DNA from: Anaerolineales bacterium
Lineage (GTDB): Bacteria > Chloroflexota > Anaerolineae > Aggregatilineales > UBA2796
Assembly (NCBI GenBank): GCA_015075625.1
Contig: JABTTZ010000003.1
Coordinates: 372,001 to 436,000, forward strand
DNA: 64,000 nt
Direction of reading: 5' to 3'
A program made the position numbers and the translations under genes. Below, piece after piece: positions 23,619 to 32,198 of this stretch (within the stretch, counting starts at the first letter, position 1; each line of letters begins with the position of its first letter). The notes beneath the pieces are model-generated. The model saw nothing but the letters and a program-made list of their open reading frames with translations. It was not told the DNA's origin and did not search any database.

Positions 23619-24338
23619 ATGACGAACGCGCCAACCGCCGAAAATGGCGGAAACCTCCCTGAGGCAAGCCCTCCCCTCGCCGCACCGTCGGCTAACCCAC
23701 CAGATGCCATGAACCGCCGTCCGATCACGCAGCAAGCGCGGAACTATCGGCGTTATTGGCCCGCGTGGATGAAGCAAATGCCCTATTTACGCCTTCCCGC
23801 GCCAAAGGATGATTTCTCCCTGATTGATCGGGCAGAGATGCGCAAGGTGTTGGGCGATACCGCGCCGGAGGTGATTCGCGCTATCGAGCGCGATCTTGAC
23901 CTGCTGGAAGCAGACGTGAGCAAGCTGTTCAGCCGCCGTGACGCCCAAGCTGCCCAATATCAAAACCGCTTTCGGCTCTACCAAGTGGGCTATATCATCC
24001 TCGCCATGATAGCCACACTCTTAGGTTCGCTGATGGTTTTAGCCCTGAATAATGAACCGCGTTGGGTGCCGGTGATTGGCTTTGGCGAGACGGTGATCGC
24101 ATTGTTAGCAACATTTTTGGCAAGCCTTTCTGGGCGGGGGGAAAACCCCCTCAGCGCGTGGCTGGATAACCGCCGCCGCGCCGAAAACCTTCGCCGCGAA
24201 TTCTTTCGCTACCTGATGAAATTACCGCCCTACGACGCTCTGAACGGGGCAGCACGGCGAACGACACTCTCGAAACGGGCAGCGTTGATCAATCAGGGGC
24301 AAATGCCCGATATAGGCACGAATGGGAAGGACTCATGA
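23619..24338 (+). CDS. SLATT/DUF4231-type two-helix membrane protein
   Basis: 239 residues. A ~35-residue disordered start is followed by a helical cytosolic region, a membrane hairpin (TM1 ~123-143 'VGYIILAMIATLLGSL', TM2 ~149-171) and a helical tail with 'WLDNRRRAENLRREFFRYL' and a 'PPY' turn. This is the pattern of DUF4231/SLATT proteins, predicted pore-forming effectors of conflict systems. GAGAGG at 23604-23609 precedes the start. It is divergent from the retron RT and overlaps the next gene by 4 bases. I infer a membrane-depolarising effector controlled by the retron; it could be an independent defence module. Confidence 0.75.
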   Translation: MTNAPTAENGGNLPEASPPLAAPSANPPDAMNRRPITQQARNYRRYWPAWMKQMPYLRLPAPKDDFSLIDRAEMRKVLGDTAPEVIRAIERDLDLLEADVSKLFSRRDAQAAQYQNRFRLYQVGYIILAMIATLLGSLMVLALNNEPRWVPVIGFGETVIALLATFLASLSGRGENPLSAWLDNRRRAENLRREFFRYLMKLPPYDALNGAARRTTLSKRAALINQGQMPDIGTNGKDS

Positions 24339-25024
24339 GCGACCAACCAACCAGACCACGCGCCAACGAACTTCCTCAACAGCCGATTCAGGACAGCCAA
24401 CTGGTGCAAGATCGGCGTTACATGGAAGCACTGAACAAGCTGTTCAATCGGTTTGCCGTTGAAGATCAGCGCGTGTACTACGAATATGCCATTGAGCGCA
24501 ACCGACGGGCTGGCTCACAGGTGAGTTTGATACGGGCGTTTACCGCGTTTGTAGCGGGCTTTGCGGCGGCGCTGACTGCCCTTTTGGTGCAGTCGGTGTT
24601 TGTTCCGGGGGCGCAATGCACGATGGACACCGCCGGAATTTCGTATTGTGATACGATGAAGTTCCTCGTCTCGCTGACGACCCTGATCGCCGTTATTGCC
24701 CCTGCCATTGGCTCAGCCTTTAACGGACTTTCCGATTTGTACCAGTGGGATCGGCAGGTGGGGATGTTCACCTCGGCATTGGAAAGCCTTGTCGTCGCTG
24801 ATGCCTACTCCCCCGATTCGGAGGAAGCGGACACCTACTATCGCGCCTCGTTAAGCGCCTTTGCGCAAGGGACGCTGGAGGTTATGGAGAGCGAAACGGC
24901 GCAGTGGGGGCAGCTTGTCCGCACGCCGGAACAAATCGAAAAATTCCTTGCCGAGTCGCTGGCGCGTCAGCAGCAGGTGATCAATGCCGCTGCTGAGCAG
25001 CGATTCAGCCCACCGCAGGGGTAG
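24335..25024 (+). CDS. Second SLATT-like two-helix membrane protein
   Basis: 229 residues, starting on the ATGA overlap with the previous stop. TM1 is ~65-89 and TM2 ~108-130; two cysteines (C95, C105) lie in the short loop between them. The tail (131-229) is helical with 'TLEVMESETAQWGQL', the acidic-tryptophan pattern typical of SLATT C-termini. Similar size and topology to its partner suggest a hetero-oligomeric membrane effector. Paired SLATT proteins next to nucleic-acid- or nucleotide-based sensors are known in conflict islands. The assignment to SLATT is by pattern only. Confidence 0.68.
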   Translation: MSDQPTRPRANELPQQPIQDSQLVQDRRYMEALNKLFNRFAVEDQRVYYEYAIERNRRAGSQVSLIRAFTAFVAGFAAALTALLVQSVFVPGAQCTMDTAGISYCDTMKFLVSLTTLIAVIAPAIGSAFNGLSDLYQWDRQVGMFTSALESLVVADAYSPDSEEADTYYRASLSAFAQGTLEVMESETAQWGQLVRTPEQIEKFLAESLARQQQVINAAAEQRFSPPQG

Positions 25025-25085
25025 TGAGGAAAAGGACGATTCTTTTACGGATTGAAATCCCCTATACAACGGGGAAAGGGAGATT

Positions 25086-25886
25086 ATGAGCGAGCCATTT
25101 CTGATTACCACAGAGGGCGGAGTCCGCACGCTGACCTTCAACCGCCCTGAGATTCGGAACGCCCTTGACAAGGACACGGCAAATTGGCTGCGGGATGCCG
25201 TCGATGAGGCAGAGAAAAGCCCTGAGGTGCGGGTGATCGTTGTCACAGGGGCGGGCGGGGCGTTTGGGTCGGGGGCAGATATGCGGGCGGCGATGGCAAT
25301 CAGCCCAACGCCCACCGATGCCCACCGCATTTTGACTGAATCGTTTGCTCCGGCAATTCGGGCGCTGTGGGAGTGTCCGCTTCCGGTGATTGCCGCAGTG
25401 GACGGTGTGGCGGCGGGGATAAGCTGCGATCTGGCGCTGGCGTGCGATCTGCGCTTGCTCTCAACACGGGGGGCGTTTATGGAATCCTTCATCCGCTTGG
25501 GGTTGATTCCTGATGGCGGAGGGACGTTTCTGCTCCCGCGCTTGGTTGGGTTGGGGCGGGCGCTGGAGATGATGTATTTTGGGGATAAGATTGAGGCACA
25601 AGAGGCACTTGCCCTCGGTTTAGCGAATAAAGTGTTTCCCCTTGAGACGTTCGAGGCAGAGGTTGCCGCCTATGCCAGCCGTTTGGCGGGGCAGTCCCCA
25701 CAGGCGCTTTGGCGCGGCAAACGGGCGATGAAGGCGGCGCTCTTAGAGGGGGACTTGAGGGCGGCACAGTCCCGTGAGGCGTCGGAACAATTAGCGATCC
25801 TCAGCGGCGAGGATGGCTTTGAAGGGTTTGCCGCTTTTTTGGAAAAACGGCAGCCCGTATGGAAATGGAAGCGGGGCGAGCTGTAG
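25086..25886 (+). CDS. Enoyl-CoA hydratase/isomerase family protein
   Basis: 266 residues of the crotonase superfamily, cytoplasmic. Landmarks: 'LTFNRPEIRNALD' at the start, the oxyanion-hole loop 'GAGGAFGSGADM', the second oxyanion segment 'AVDGVAAGISCDLALACDLR', and 'PDGGGTFLLPRLVG'. Family members hydrate or isomerise unsaturated acyl-CoA thioesters in fatty-acid or aromatic degradation; the substrate cannot be told. The start has a GGGAAAGGGA ribosome-binding site. No other beta-oxidation genes are near; it appears to be a single-gene unit after the SLATT pair. Confidence 0.9.
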   Translation: MSEPFLITTEGGVRTLTFNRPEIRNALDKDTANWLRDAVDEAEKSPEVRVIVVTGAGGAFGSGADMRAAMAISPTPTDAHRILTESFAPAIRALWECPLPVIAAVDGVAAGISCDLALACDLRLLSTRGAFMESFIRLGLIPDGGGTFLLPRLVGLGRALEMMYFGDKIEAQEALALGLANKVFPLETFEAEVAAYASRLAGQSPQALWRGKRAMKAALLEGDLRAAQSREASEQLAILSGEDGFEGFAAFLEKRQPVWKWKRGEL

Positions 25887-25892
25887 GGCTTA

Positions 25893-25943
25893 CATAATTG
25901 AACTTGTTTACCCTCTATTCATCGAAAGGGACGGGTTGAGGGG
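25893..25943. repeat. Dispersed repeat copy (shared with 53521)
   Basis: 'ATTGAACTTGTTTACC' followed by 'TTCATCGAAAGGG' matches 'ATTGAACGTGTTTATC' and 'TTCATCGAAAAGGG' at 53525-53560. The gap 25887-26197 consists largely of such pieces; no ORF or tRNA is seen in it. Confidence 0.5.
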
Positions 25944-25987
25944 AAAGTCCCTTCAAAAAGCTGATTTCCCCCTTTGCCCTCAGTGGG

Positions 25988-26041
25988 CTAGGCTGTGTTG
26001 ACATTTGGGGTTCTTTAGAAATTTTCTCGATGGTCTACTAG
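25988..26041. repeat. Short (internally deleted) copy of the CTAG-ended repeat
   Basis: Begins CTAGGCTGTGTTGACA and ends GATGGTCTACTAG, the same two ends as the ~140-bp copies at 35534 and 38158, but only 54 bases long. The middle is missing. Confidence 0.65.
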
Positions 26042-26197
26042 GGCGACTCGATCAGGTCGTCCTTGATGTATCAGACGAAATGAGACAGACCAGATGAGAG
26101 CGTCGTTTTAAGGGGTTTTGGCGGCACCCCAAATCGTTATGCTTCGGGTGATCTTCGTGTGCCTTGTGGGTTAGGGATCGTCCAATAGGAAACGGCG

Positions 26198-26665
26198 TTA
26201 AGGAGGGGGGGTATCCTGAAGGGGGTCATTTCCCCGCTGGGGGCATCCATAGCCCGCATAGGGAATCCGTTTTAGGATTTCGCCTGTTGCCGCCTTCCAG
26301 ACAACGAGATCGGTTTTGCTTGTCGTGACGATGCTGTCCCCATCGGGATTCCAACGCACCCAGGGGGGTGTCGTGCTATCGCGCTGCATCCACATCATTT
26401 GCCCACTCAGGGCGTCCCAAACACCTGCCCGCCCATCCACATAGGCGATGGCGATTTGCGCCCCATTCGGGATCCAATCAAGGGAGATGGCGGGCGTGGT
26501 ATCGGCACTAACAGGGCTAGGGACTTTTTTGGTAAAGGGGATGTCTTCCAGCCAAAATTGCCGTACAAAGCGATAAGGCGATTCTTGCGCCATACTTGGG
26601 CGCGGGTTTGTGCTGCCACCAATCCCCATAAAGACGAGACTTAGAATCAGAGTAAGTTTACGCAT
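26198..26665 (-). CDS. Short secreted WD40-like protein, probably truncated
   Basis: 155 residues from ATG 26665, where a signal peptide begins (MRKLTLILSLVFMGIGGS, cut after 'SMAQ'). ATG 26701 has a better GGGAAGG upstream and would add 12 residues. After the signal come about two WD40-type blades ('ISLDWIPNGAQIAIAY', 'GVWDALSG', 'VRWNPDGDSIVTTS', 'VVWKAATGEIL'). A WD40 propeller needs about seven, so this is a fragment of a longer protein or a remnant. The C-terminus is a short tail after 'GCPQRGND'. No recognised partner. Confidence 0.6.
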   Translation of the reverse strand: MRKLTLILSLVFMGIGGSTNPRPSMAQESPYRFVRQFWLEDIPFTKKVPSPVSADTTPAISLDWIPNGAQIAIAYVDGRAGVWDALSGQMMWMQRDSTTPPWVRWNPDGDSIVTTSKTDLVVWKAATGEILKRIPYAGYGCPQRGNDPLQDTPPP

Positions 26666-26775
26666 AATCAAGGTGTTTCTTTCTGTGGGATGTAGTTTCA
26701 TGGCAGACCTTCCCAGAAGGGGTAAGCTATTCATTCTACCTCAACGGTAGGAACGCACGGTGGAGCGTCCTATGC

Positions 26776-26781
26776 TACAAT
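26776..26781 (+). promoter_or_regulatory. -10 box of leaderless recJ
   Basis: TACAAT ends 7 bases before the recJ ATG, so transcription would start at or beside the start codon. No -35 is evident. Confidence 0.45.
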
Positions 26782-26788
26782 AACGCCT

Positions 26789-28516
26789 ATGGCTACCCAG
26801 AAACGTTGGCGTTTTGCTCCCCTCCCCCCCCATGGGGTTATTGCTGATTACGAAACATGCGGGATACATCCCATCCTTGCCCAAATTTTATACCAGCGCG
26901 GGTTTACCGACCCCACCGAGGCACAGGCGTTTCTGAGAGGCGAATCCTCCCTGGGTGACCCTTTCAAACTAAAAGGAATGGCGGCAGCCGTCGCTCGTAT
27001 TCGGACGGCAATCAAACGCCGCGAGGTGATCATCGTCTATGGCGACTTTGACGCTGATGGGGTAACCAGTACGGCGCTTCTTGTCAGTGTGCTGCGGGCG
27101 CTAGGGGCGAACGTCCGAGAATACATCCCAGATCGCGTTGACGAAGGTTACGGATTGAACGATGCCGCCCTCATTGCGCTGGCGAAGGCAGGGGCGAAGT
27201 TGGTCATCACCGTTGACTGTGGGATTCGTTCCCTTCATGAGGTGGAGACGGGAATTCGCGCCGGGTTGGATATGATCGTTACCGATCATCACTCGGTTGG
27301 TCTGGAGATTCCGCGAGCCACTGCTGTGATTAACCCCAAACAAGCGGGCTGCAAGGGCGAGCCAATGTTGGCAGGGGTGGGCGTCACCTTTAAATTGGCG
27401 TCAGCACTGATCAAAGCGGCGATCCAGCAGGATCGCTGGCAGCCGACAATCACCCCTGATGATCTTCTCGATCTCGTGGCGCTTGGAACGGTTGCCGATC
27501 TTGTGCCGCTGGATCGCCCGGAAAACCGCGCCCTCGTCGCTGGCGGACTGGCACGCTTACGGGAGGCAAAGCGCCCCGGCGTTCGCGCCCTTTTAGATGC
27601 GGCGGGGCTTGCCCCCGATAAGGTGGATACCACCGCCATTGGCTTTATCCTTGCCCCTCGGATCAATGCGGCGGGGCGGCTGAGACACGCACGGTTGGCG
27701 TATGAGCTTTTGATTAGCGACGATCCCTTGTTTCTTAGCGAACGGGCAAAACAACTTAGTGACCTCAACGAGGAACGACAGCGGCTCACCCGCCAGATGC
27801 ACGATTTTGCCCGCACCCATGCCGGACTCGATGTTTTGGAACGGGGGACGGCTGTTCCGCTCATCTTCGCTGCTGACGCTGACTTTATTCAGGGGATTGT
27901 GGGCTTGGTTGCCGGACGCCTGACGGAGGAATTTTACCGCCCGTCGATAGTCGTCCACTACGACGCCGAAAAAGGGGAAAGTCATGGATCGTGCCGCAGC
28001 ATTGCGGAGTTTGACATCACCGCCGCCCTTGATCAATGTGCTGATCTGCTGATCCGGCATGGCGGACATGCTCAGGCGGCGGGTTTTGCTATTCACAATG
28101 ACAATCTCCCTCACTTTCGGGAACACATGATGGGCATAGCCGAGGCATCCCTGCGCGGGCTGACGCTCCAACCGAGCCTCGCCATTGATGCCGATATTCC
28201 CCTTGCGGCGGCGGATGGGGCGCTCTACGAGGCATTGCAACTGCTCCAACCATGCGGAAATTCCATGACTGTGCCGATCCTCAGTTCGCGGCGACTAAAG
28301 GTGTTGGAGGCGCGGGGAGTGGGCAAAGACAATGCTCATCTGAAACTGAGTTTTACCGATGGCAAGCTCATCCGGCATGGGATCGCTTTTCGGATGGGGG
28401 AACGTGCCGAAGGATTGCCCCCCTTGATCGACCTTGCCTACGAACTTGTGCTGAATGAGTGGAACGGAAATCAGCGGTTGGAGTTCATCATCCAAGATAT
28501 TCGTCCCTCAGAGTGA
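26789..28516 (+). CDS. recJ: Single-stranded-DNA-specific exonuclease RecJ
   Basis: 575 residues, family-typical length. RecJ degrades single-stranded DNA 5' to 3' in recombination and mismatch/base-excision repair. DHH motifs: 'VYGDFDADGVTST' (I), 'VITVDCGIRS' (II), 'VTDHHSV' (III, DHH), 'LVALGTVADLVPLDRPE' (IV), then DHHA1 with 'RLTEEFYRPS' and 'GSCRS...GGHAQAAGF', and a C-terminal OB-fold. All metal ligands seem present. A -10 box 7 bases upstream and no ribosome-binding site suggest a leaderless transcript. The downstream gene is ~110 bases away. Confidence 0.95.
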   Translation: MATQKRWRFAPLPPHGVIADYETCGIHPILAQILYQRGFTDPTEAQAFLRGESSLGDPFKLKGMAAAVARIRTAIKRREVIIVYGDFDADGVTSTALLVSVLRALGANVREYIPDRVDEGYGLNDAALIALAKAGAKLVITVDCGIRSLHEVETGIRAGLDMIVTDHHSVGLEIPRATAVINPKQAGCKGEPMLAGVGVTFKLASALIKAAIQQDRWQPTITPDDLLDLVALGTVADLVPLDRPENRALVAGGLARLREAKRPGVRALLDAAGLAPDKVDTTAIGFILAPRINAAGRLRHARLAYELLISDDPLFLSERAKQLSDLNEERQRLTRQMHDFARTHAGLDVLERGTAVPLIFAADADFIQGIVGLVAGRLTEEFYRPSIVVHYDAEKGESHGSCRSIAEFDITAALDQCADLLIRHGGHAQAAGFAIHNDNLPHFREHMMGIAEASLRGLTLQPSLAIDADIPLAAADGALYEALQLLQPCGNSMTVPILSSRRLKVLEARGVGKDNAHLKLSFTDGKLIRHGIAFRMGERAEGLPPLIDLAYELVLNEWNGNQRLEFIIQDIRPSE

Positions 28517-28626
28517 GTGCGGCATATGGAAGATTAGGAAGGAATCGGTTAGAATACCCTTTGTTTCATGAAACTGCCGTGTTTATGATATGACGCCGCC
28601 GTGACATAAGCGAGGGGGACGCCCGC

Positions 28627-29061
28627 ATGACAGGCACATCCAAGCAAGAGCAATTTGAAAATGCCGTGCGTGACCTGATGACCGCCTTCGATGTGGAGCG
28701 CCCGCCCGTCCCTATCGAGGTCATGCTAAAGCGCCCCAAACCCGGTATGTGGCAAGAAGTCAACCTGAGCGAACTATCCCTCTCATTCATTTCTGTAAAA
28801 CACCAGCACAGCCCCCGTATGTCTGTTGCCCGCCTTTTGGCACGGCATATCTGCCGCAGCCCCTGGGGGTTGGAGCGCGGGTTGGACGAATATGCAAACA
28901 ACGATGATGATATTCGGATGTTTGCGCGGGCAATTGTCATGCCCTTTTTTATGCTGGCGGAAGTGTCCCTGAACAGCCGTGTTCCGGCGGCACTTGTCAC
29001 CCGCTTTGAAGTCCCCGACGACGATGCAGCCCAACGGTTGATTGATCTGGGGTTTGCTTAA
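28627..29061 (+). CDS. Degenerate ImmA/IrrE-like protein
   Basis: 144 residues. The second half follows the ImmA/IrrE (COG2856) pattern: 'MSVARLLARHICRSPWG' where active members have the HExxH zinc helix, then 'DDIRMFARAIVMPFFML' where they have ExxANxFAxxLLMP, and 'VPDDDAAQRLIDLGF' where they have the VSxxAAxxRLxxLG end. The zinc histidines and glutamate are not conserved, so it is unlikely to be a protease. ImmA-like proteins usually cleave a repressor of a mobile element or stress regulon. No HTH-repressor gene is adjacent. The assignment rests on pattern recognition. Confidence 0.5.
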   Translation: MTGTSKQEQFENAVRDLMTAFDVERPPVPIEVMLKRPKPGMWQEVNLSELSLSFISVKHQHSPRMSVARLLARHICRSPWGLERGLDEYANNDDDIRMFARAIVMPFFMLAEVSLNSRVPAALVTRFEVPDDDAAQRLIDLGFA

Positions 29062-29106
29062 ATCGCTCTATAGAGCTTTCTGCATCATGGATCAAGGGTA
29101 TTACGT

Positions 29107-29844
29107 GTGGATGCTCGCACTATCGCCTATCTGAATGAATTGAATCAAGCCTTTTATAAACAAATTGTCGAGAATTTTGACGAATCACGCGGGCGGGCAT
29201 GGGCTGGTTGGGCGCGAATTCTGCCTTATGTGTCAGGGATCACACCGCTCCGTGTTTTAGATGCTGGCTGCGGCAACGGGCGCTTAGGACGTTTCCTCTC
29301 TCGCCACCTCAGCACACCCATTCACTATCATGGAATTGATTACATCGAGGAACTCCTTACAGCGGCACGGGAAGCCTTTGCCGCACGAGGTATCCTCCCC
29401 GACGCCCGCCTAGAAGTGTGCGACATCCTAACCAACCCGCCCGGCAGCGGGGTATATGATGTGGTGGCGCTGATGGGCGTGCTGCACCACATCCCCGGCG
29501 GGGAAAGCCGTGCGGCGCTGCTCAGCGCCCTTGCCGAACGTGTGTCCGTAGGGGGCGTGTTTGTCTTTACGGCGTGGTGCTTTTATGATTATCCGCGTTT
29601 CCGCGAACGGCTGCTCCCAATCCCCACCGGTTATGCCACAGAGACGGGCGATTTTCTCATGGATTGGCGGCGGGGACATGCCGCACAGACAGCACTGCGT
29701 TACTGTCATCATGTGGACGAGACAGAATACGCGGCGTTGATAGCAAGGTCGACGGCACAAGGGCTGACAGCAGTCGCTACCTTTCGTGCCGATGGGCATA
29801 CAGAGGATAGTAACCGTTATGCTATCTTACAGCGTTTGCGGTGA
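29107..29844 (+). CDS. Class I SAM-dependent methyltransferase
   Basis: 245 residues, start GTG 29107 with AAGGG 8 bases upstream. SAM motif I is 'VLDAGCGNGRLG', motif II 'YHGIDYIEELL', motif IV 'YDVVALMGVLHHIPG'. The N-terminal 'LNELNQAFYKQIVENFDESR' and following 'WAGW' resemble the leader of Trm9/ALKBH8-type tRNA wobble-uridine methyltransferases, so a tRNA substrate is possible. Small-molecule methylation cannot be excluded. It stands alone between the ImmA-like gene and a MinD-like ATPase. Confidence 0.83.
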   Translation: MDARTIAYLNELNQAFYKQIVENFDESRGRAWAGWARILPYVSGITPLRVLDAGCGNGRLGRFLSRHLSTPIHYHGIDYIEELLTAAREAFAARGILPDARLEVCDILTNPPGSGVYDVVALMGVLHHIPGGESRAALLSALAERVSVGGVFVFTAWCFYDYPRFRERLLPIPTGYATETGDFLMDWRRGHAAQTALRYCHHVDETEYAALIARSTAQGLTAVATFRADGHTEDSNRYAILQRLR

Positions 29845-29987
29845 GATAACGATAAAAAACGTGGGGCTATTCCTCCCCTAAACAATGCCATTCTTCGCCC
29901 ATTTTCCCCTTTCGATGCTAAACGGACAATTTTCGACTATACTTCTTTCTATCGGGATCGTGCCGCACTGCTGCGAAGGGATCGGAT

Positions 29988-30743
29988 GTGTCGAAGATTC
30001 TCTGTCTTCATTCCATGCGCGATAACGTTGGGAAAACAACGGTTGTGACGAACATCGCCGCCCTTATGGTGGCACGCGGAAAACGTGTTTGTCTGGTAGA
30101 TGCGGATTTTCGTAAGCCCTCGCTGCATAAGGCGTTTGGCTTGTCTGAGAGCGATCTCCCTCGTTCGCTCAGCGATTTTCTTCTCGGTTCAGAGCCGATC
30201 AGCGCCGCCGTTTATGACATTACCAACCGCTTTGGCAAAATGGCGAAAGGGCGTGTTTATCTCATTCCGGCACACGGGGCGACCAGCCAAGCCAGTACGA
30301 TCCAAGCGCGGGGCTACGATCCGAACCAAGTGAAAGAAGGTTTGGATTACCTTGCCGGCGTGCTGGACATTGATTATTTCATCATTGATGCCCGCGCCGG
30401 TTTGGATGAGCAGACGCTCCCTCTCTACGCTATCACCGACATATTGGCGGTTATCCTCATGCTGAACGCTGAAGATTTTCAAGGAACAGGGGTGTTGACC
30501 GAAGTTGCCGAGAAAATCGCTGTCCCCTTAGTGACCATCCTCGTCAACGATGTTCCCGATTCGTTCGATCCCAACAACATCCGCGCCGAGATGGAGCGCG
30601 TGTACAAGCTAAAGCCTGCTGCTATCATTCCCCACGTTGATCTTCCCGAAGGCAAATCCGGTATTCCAGCAATTGATTTTCCCTACAGCCCGATGGTGGT
30701 TGCCATTGGCGGTTTGGCAAAGCTCGTTATGGAATGGGGATAA
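29988..30743 (+). CDS. MinD/ParA-family ATPase
   Basis: 251 residues from GTG 29988. The deviant Walker A is 'MRDNVGKTTVVTNIA' (KGGxGKT type with changes before the glycine), with 'VCLVDADFRKPSLH' as the second conserved block and 'YFIIDARAGL' as the Walker B region. 'DADFRKPSLHKAFGL' also recalls bacterial tyrosine kinases of the CpsD/Wzc type, but no tyrosine cluster is seen at the end. Family members use ATP-driven dimerisation to position proteins at the membrane or nucleoid. A TATACT box is at 29938-29943. Its stop is followed after 3 bases by the carotenoid-oxygenase pseudogene. Confidence 0.8.
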   Translation: MSKILCLHSMRDNVGKTTVVTNIAALMVARGKRVCLVDADFRKPSLHKAFGLSESDLPRSLSDFLLGSEPISAAVYDITNRFGKMAKGRVYLIPAHGATSQASTIQARGYDPNQVKEGLDYLAGVLDIDYFIIDARAGLDEQTLPLYAITDILAVILMLNAEDFQGTGVLTEVAEKIAVPLVTILVNDVPDSFDPNNIRAEMERVYKLKPAAIIPHVDLPEGKSGIPAIDFPYSPMVVAIGGLAKLVMEWG

Positions 30744-30746
30744 CAC

Positions 30747-31237
30747 ATGGATCGACTTGCCCCCACCCCGACAAACGCCGACAAGAAGGCGGATTACACG
30801 GTTGGCTTTACCGATCAAACCGCCGAACTGCGGCTGGAGAGCCTCCCCACGCAAGGGGATATTCCCCACTGGCTGCGGGGGACGCTGATCCGCAACAGTC
30901 CGGGGAAATTTTGGGCGGGAACTGAGGAGATGCACCATTGGTTTGATGGGCTGGCAATGCCCCATAGCTTTATGGATCAACTGGTCAAGGTCGATGCCCA
31001 AACAGGCAAAACGACGATCTGGGCAGCGCCGAATTGTCACCCAGGTGAGCCTGTTTTCGTCCCTGCACCCAACGCCCAGGAGGAAGATGATGGGGTGACT
31101 TGACCGTTGCGGTAAATCCGGCGGCGGGACATTCGTCCTTAATCATCCTTGATGCGAAAACGTTCACCGAGCGTGGGCGTGCCAATGTGCCGATCCACCT
31201 CCCTTTGGGGTTTCACGGGAGTTTCTTCGAGAAATAG
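30747..31237 (+). pseudogene. Carotenoid oxygenase pseudogene (internal deletion plus frameshift)
   Basis: The first ~80 codons encode the start of a carotenoid cleavage oxygenase: 'PHWLRGTLIRNSPGKF', 'HHWFDGLAMPHSF'. The frame then jumps straight to the family's C-terminal block 'HPGEPVFVPAPNAQEEDDGV', skipping roughly 300 residues including the iron-binding histidines of the propeller. A frameshift near 31100 gives an early TGA. The continuing frame encodes 'LTVAVNPAAGHSSLIILDAK' and ends 'LPLGFHGSFFEK', the true family terminus, with TAG at 31235-31237. A functional enzyme would be ~470-490 residues. It begins 3 bases after the MinD-like gene. Confidence 0.85.
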
Positions 31238-31362
31238 GAAACGAAATCCCTGCCCTCATCATACCCTGTGTCCCGTTGGAGCATCGTCCGAAAGACGGCT
31301 GCCTCTCAGCGCGTCGAATCATGCGCGAAAAATCACCTTCTCCAGAATGAGGGCTGCTCCTT

Positions 31363-32124
31363 ATGCCGTCTTATACACCAAAACGGGCGATGGTTATCGT
31401 TGCCCACCCGGATGATATTGAGTTTAGCTGTGCGGGGACAATTGCCCGTTGGGTGCGCGAAGGGGCGGAGGTCTGTTACGTCCTCTGCACCAGTGGGGAT
31501 GTGGGCATTGCCACCCCCGGTATGACGAACGCCGAAGCAACACGCATTCGCGAGGCAGAACAAACAGCGGCAGCAGAGGTTGTTGGGGTACATAACGTGG
31601 TCTACCTGCGCGAGCCAGATGGCATGTTAGAGGCAACCCTCCACCTGCGCAAGCGGCTTGTGCGGGAAATTCGGCGGTTTAAACCAGATACGGTGATTGT
31701 CGGTGATCCCCAGCAGTTGTGGTCGGTGGGGGAGGGGTATATCAACCACCCCGATCATCGCGCCGCCTCTCTTGCCGCAGTGGATGCCATTTTTCCAGCA
31801 GCGGGGCAGCCAAATCTGTTTCAAGAATTAGAGTCAGAAGGGCTGACCGCCCATAAGGTTCACAAAGTCTATGTTCTCTCGTGGGAAAAGGCGACGACAT
31901 GGGTGAACATCACCGACACGATTGATCTGAAGGTTGAAGCGCTCAAAAAGCATGTCAGTCAGATGGGCGATTGGGATGTGGCGACAGAGATCAAAAAGTG
32001 GGCGGCGGAGATTGGCAAAGGGCATGAGATGGATTATGCCGAGGGGTTCCGCGTGATCACCTTTGAGGATGCTCTCGCAAAAGAAGCACCCGCCTCCACA
32101 GAGGCAGAAACTGTCGCTGGCTGA
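31363..32124 (+). CDS. PIG-L/LmbE-family deacetylase
   Basis: 253 residues. The zinc-binding '[13 protein letters not shown]' motif (AHPDD) opens the domain; 'TSGDVGI', '[14 protein letters not shown]' and 'NHPDHRAAS' (third zinc ligand) follow. PIG-L enzymes remove acetyl groups from N-acetylglucosamine conjugates such as mycothiol or bacillithiol precursors and antibiotics. A GAGGG lies ~10 bases before ATG 31363. No other low-molecular-weight-thiol genes are near, so the substrate is open. The next gene, purB, starts 74 bases downstream. Confidence 0.9.
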   Translation: MPSYTPKRAMVIVAHPDDIEFSCAGTIARWVREGAEVCYVLCTSGDVGIATPGMTNAEATRIREAEQTAAAEVVGVHNVVYLREPDGMLEATLHLRKRLVREIRRFKPDTVIVGDPQQLWSVGEGYINHPDHRAASLAAVDAIFPAAGQPNLFQELESEGLTAHKVHKVYVLSWEKATTWVNITDTIDLKVEALKKHVSQMGDWDVATEIKKWAAEIGKGHEMDYAEGFRVITFEDALAKEAPASTEAETVAG

Positions 32125-32198
32125 TTCCCTCTGAGCATTTATGGTTTGTCTCTGTGGCGTTCGTTGAGGACGCCACCACAACAAAGGATGTCCTCTCC

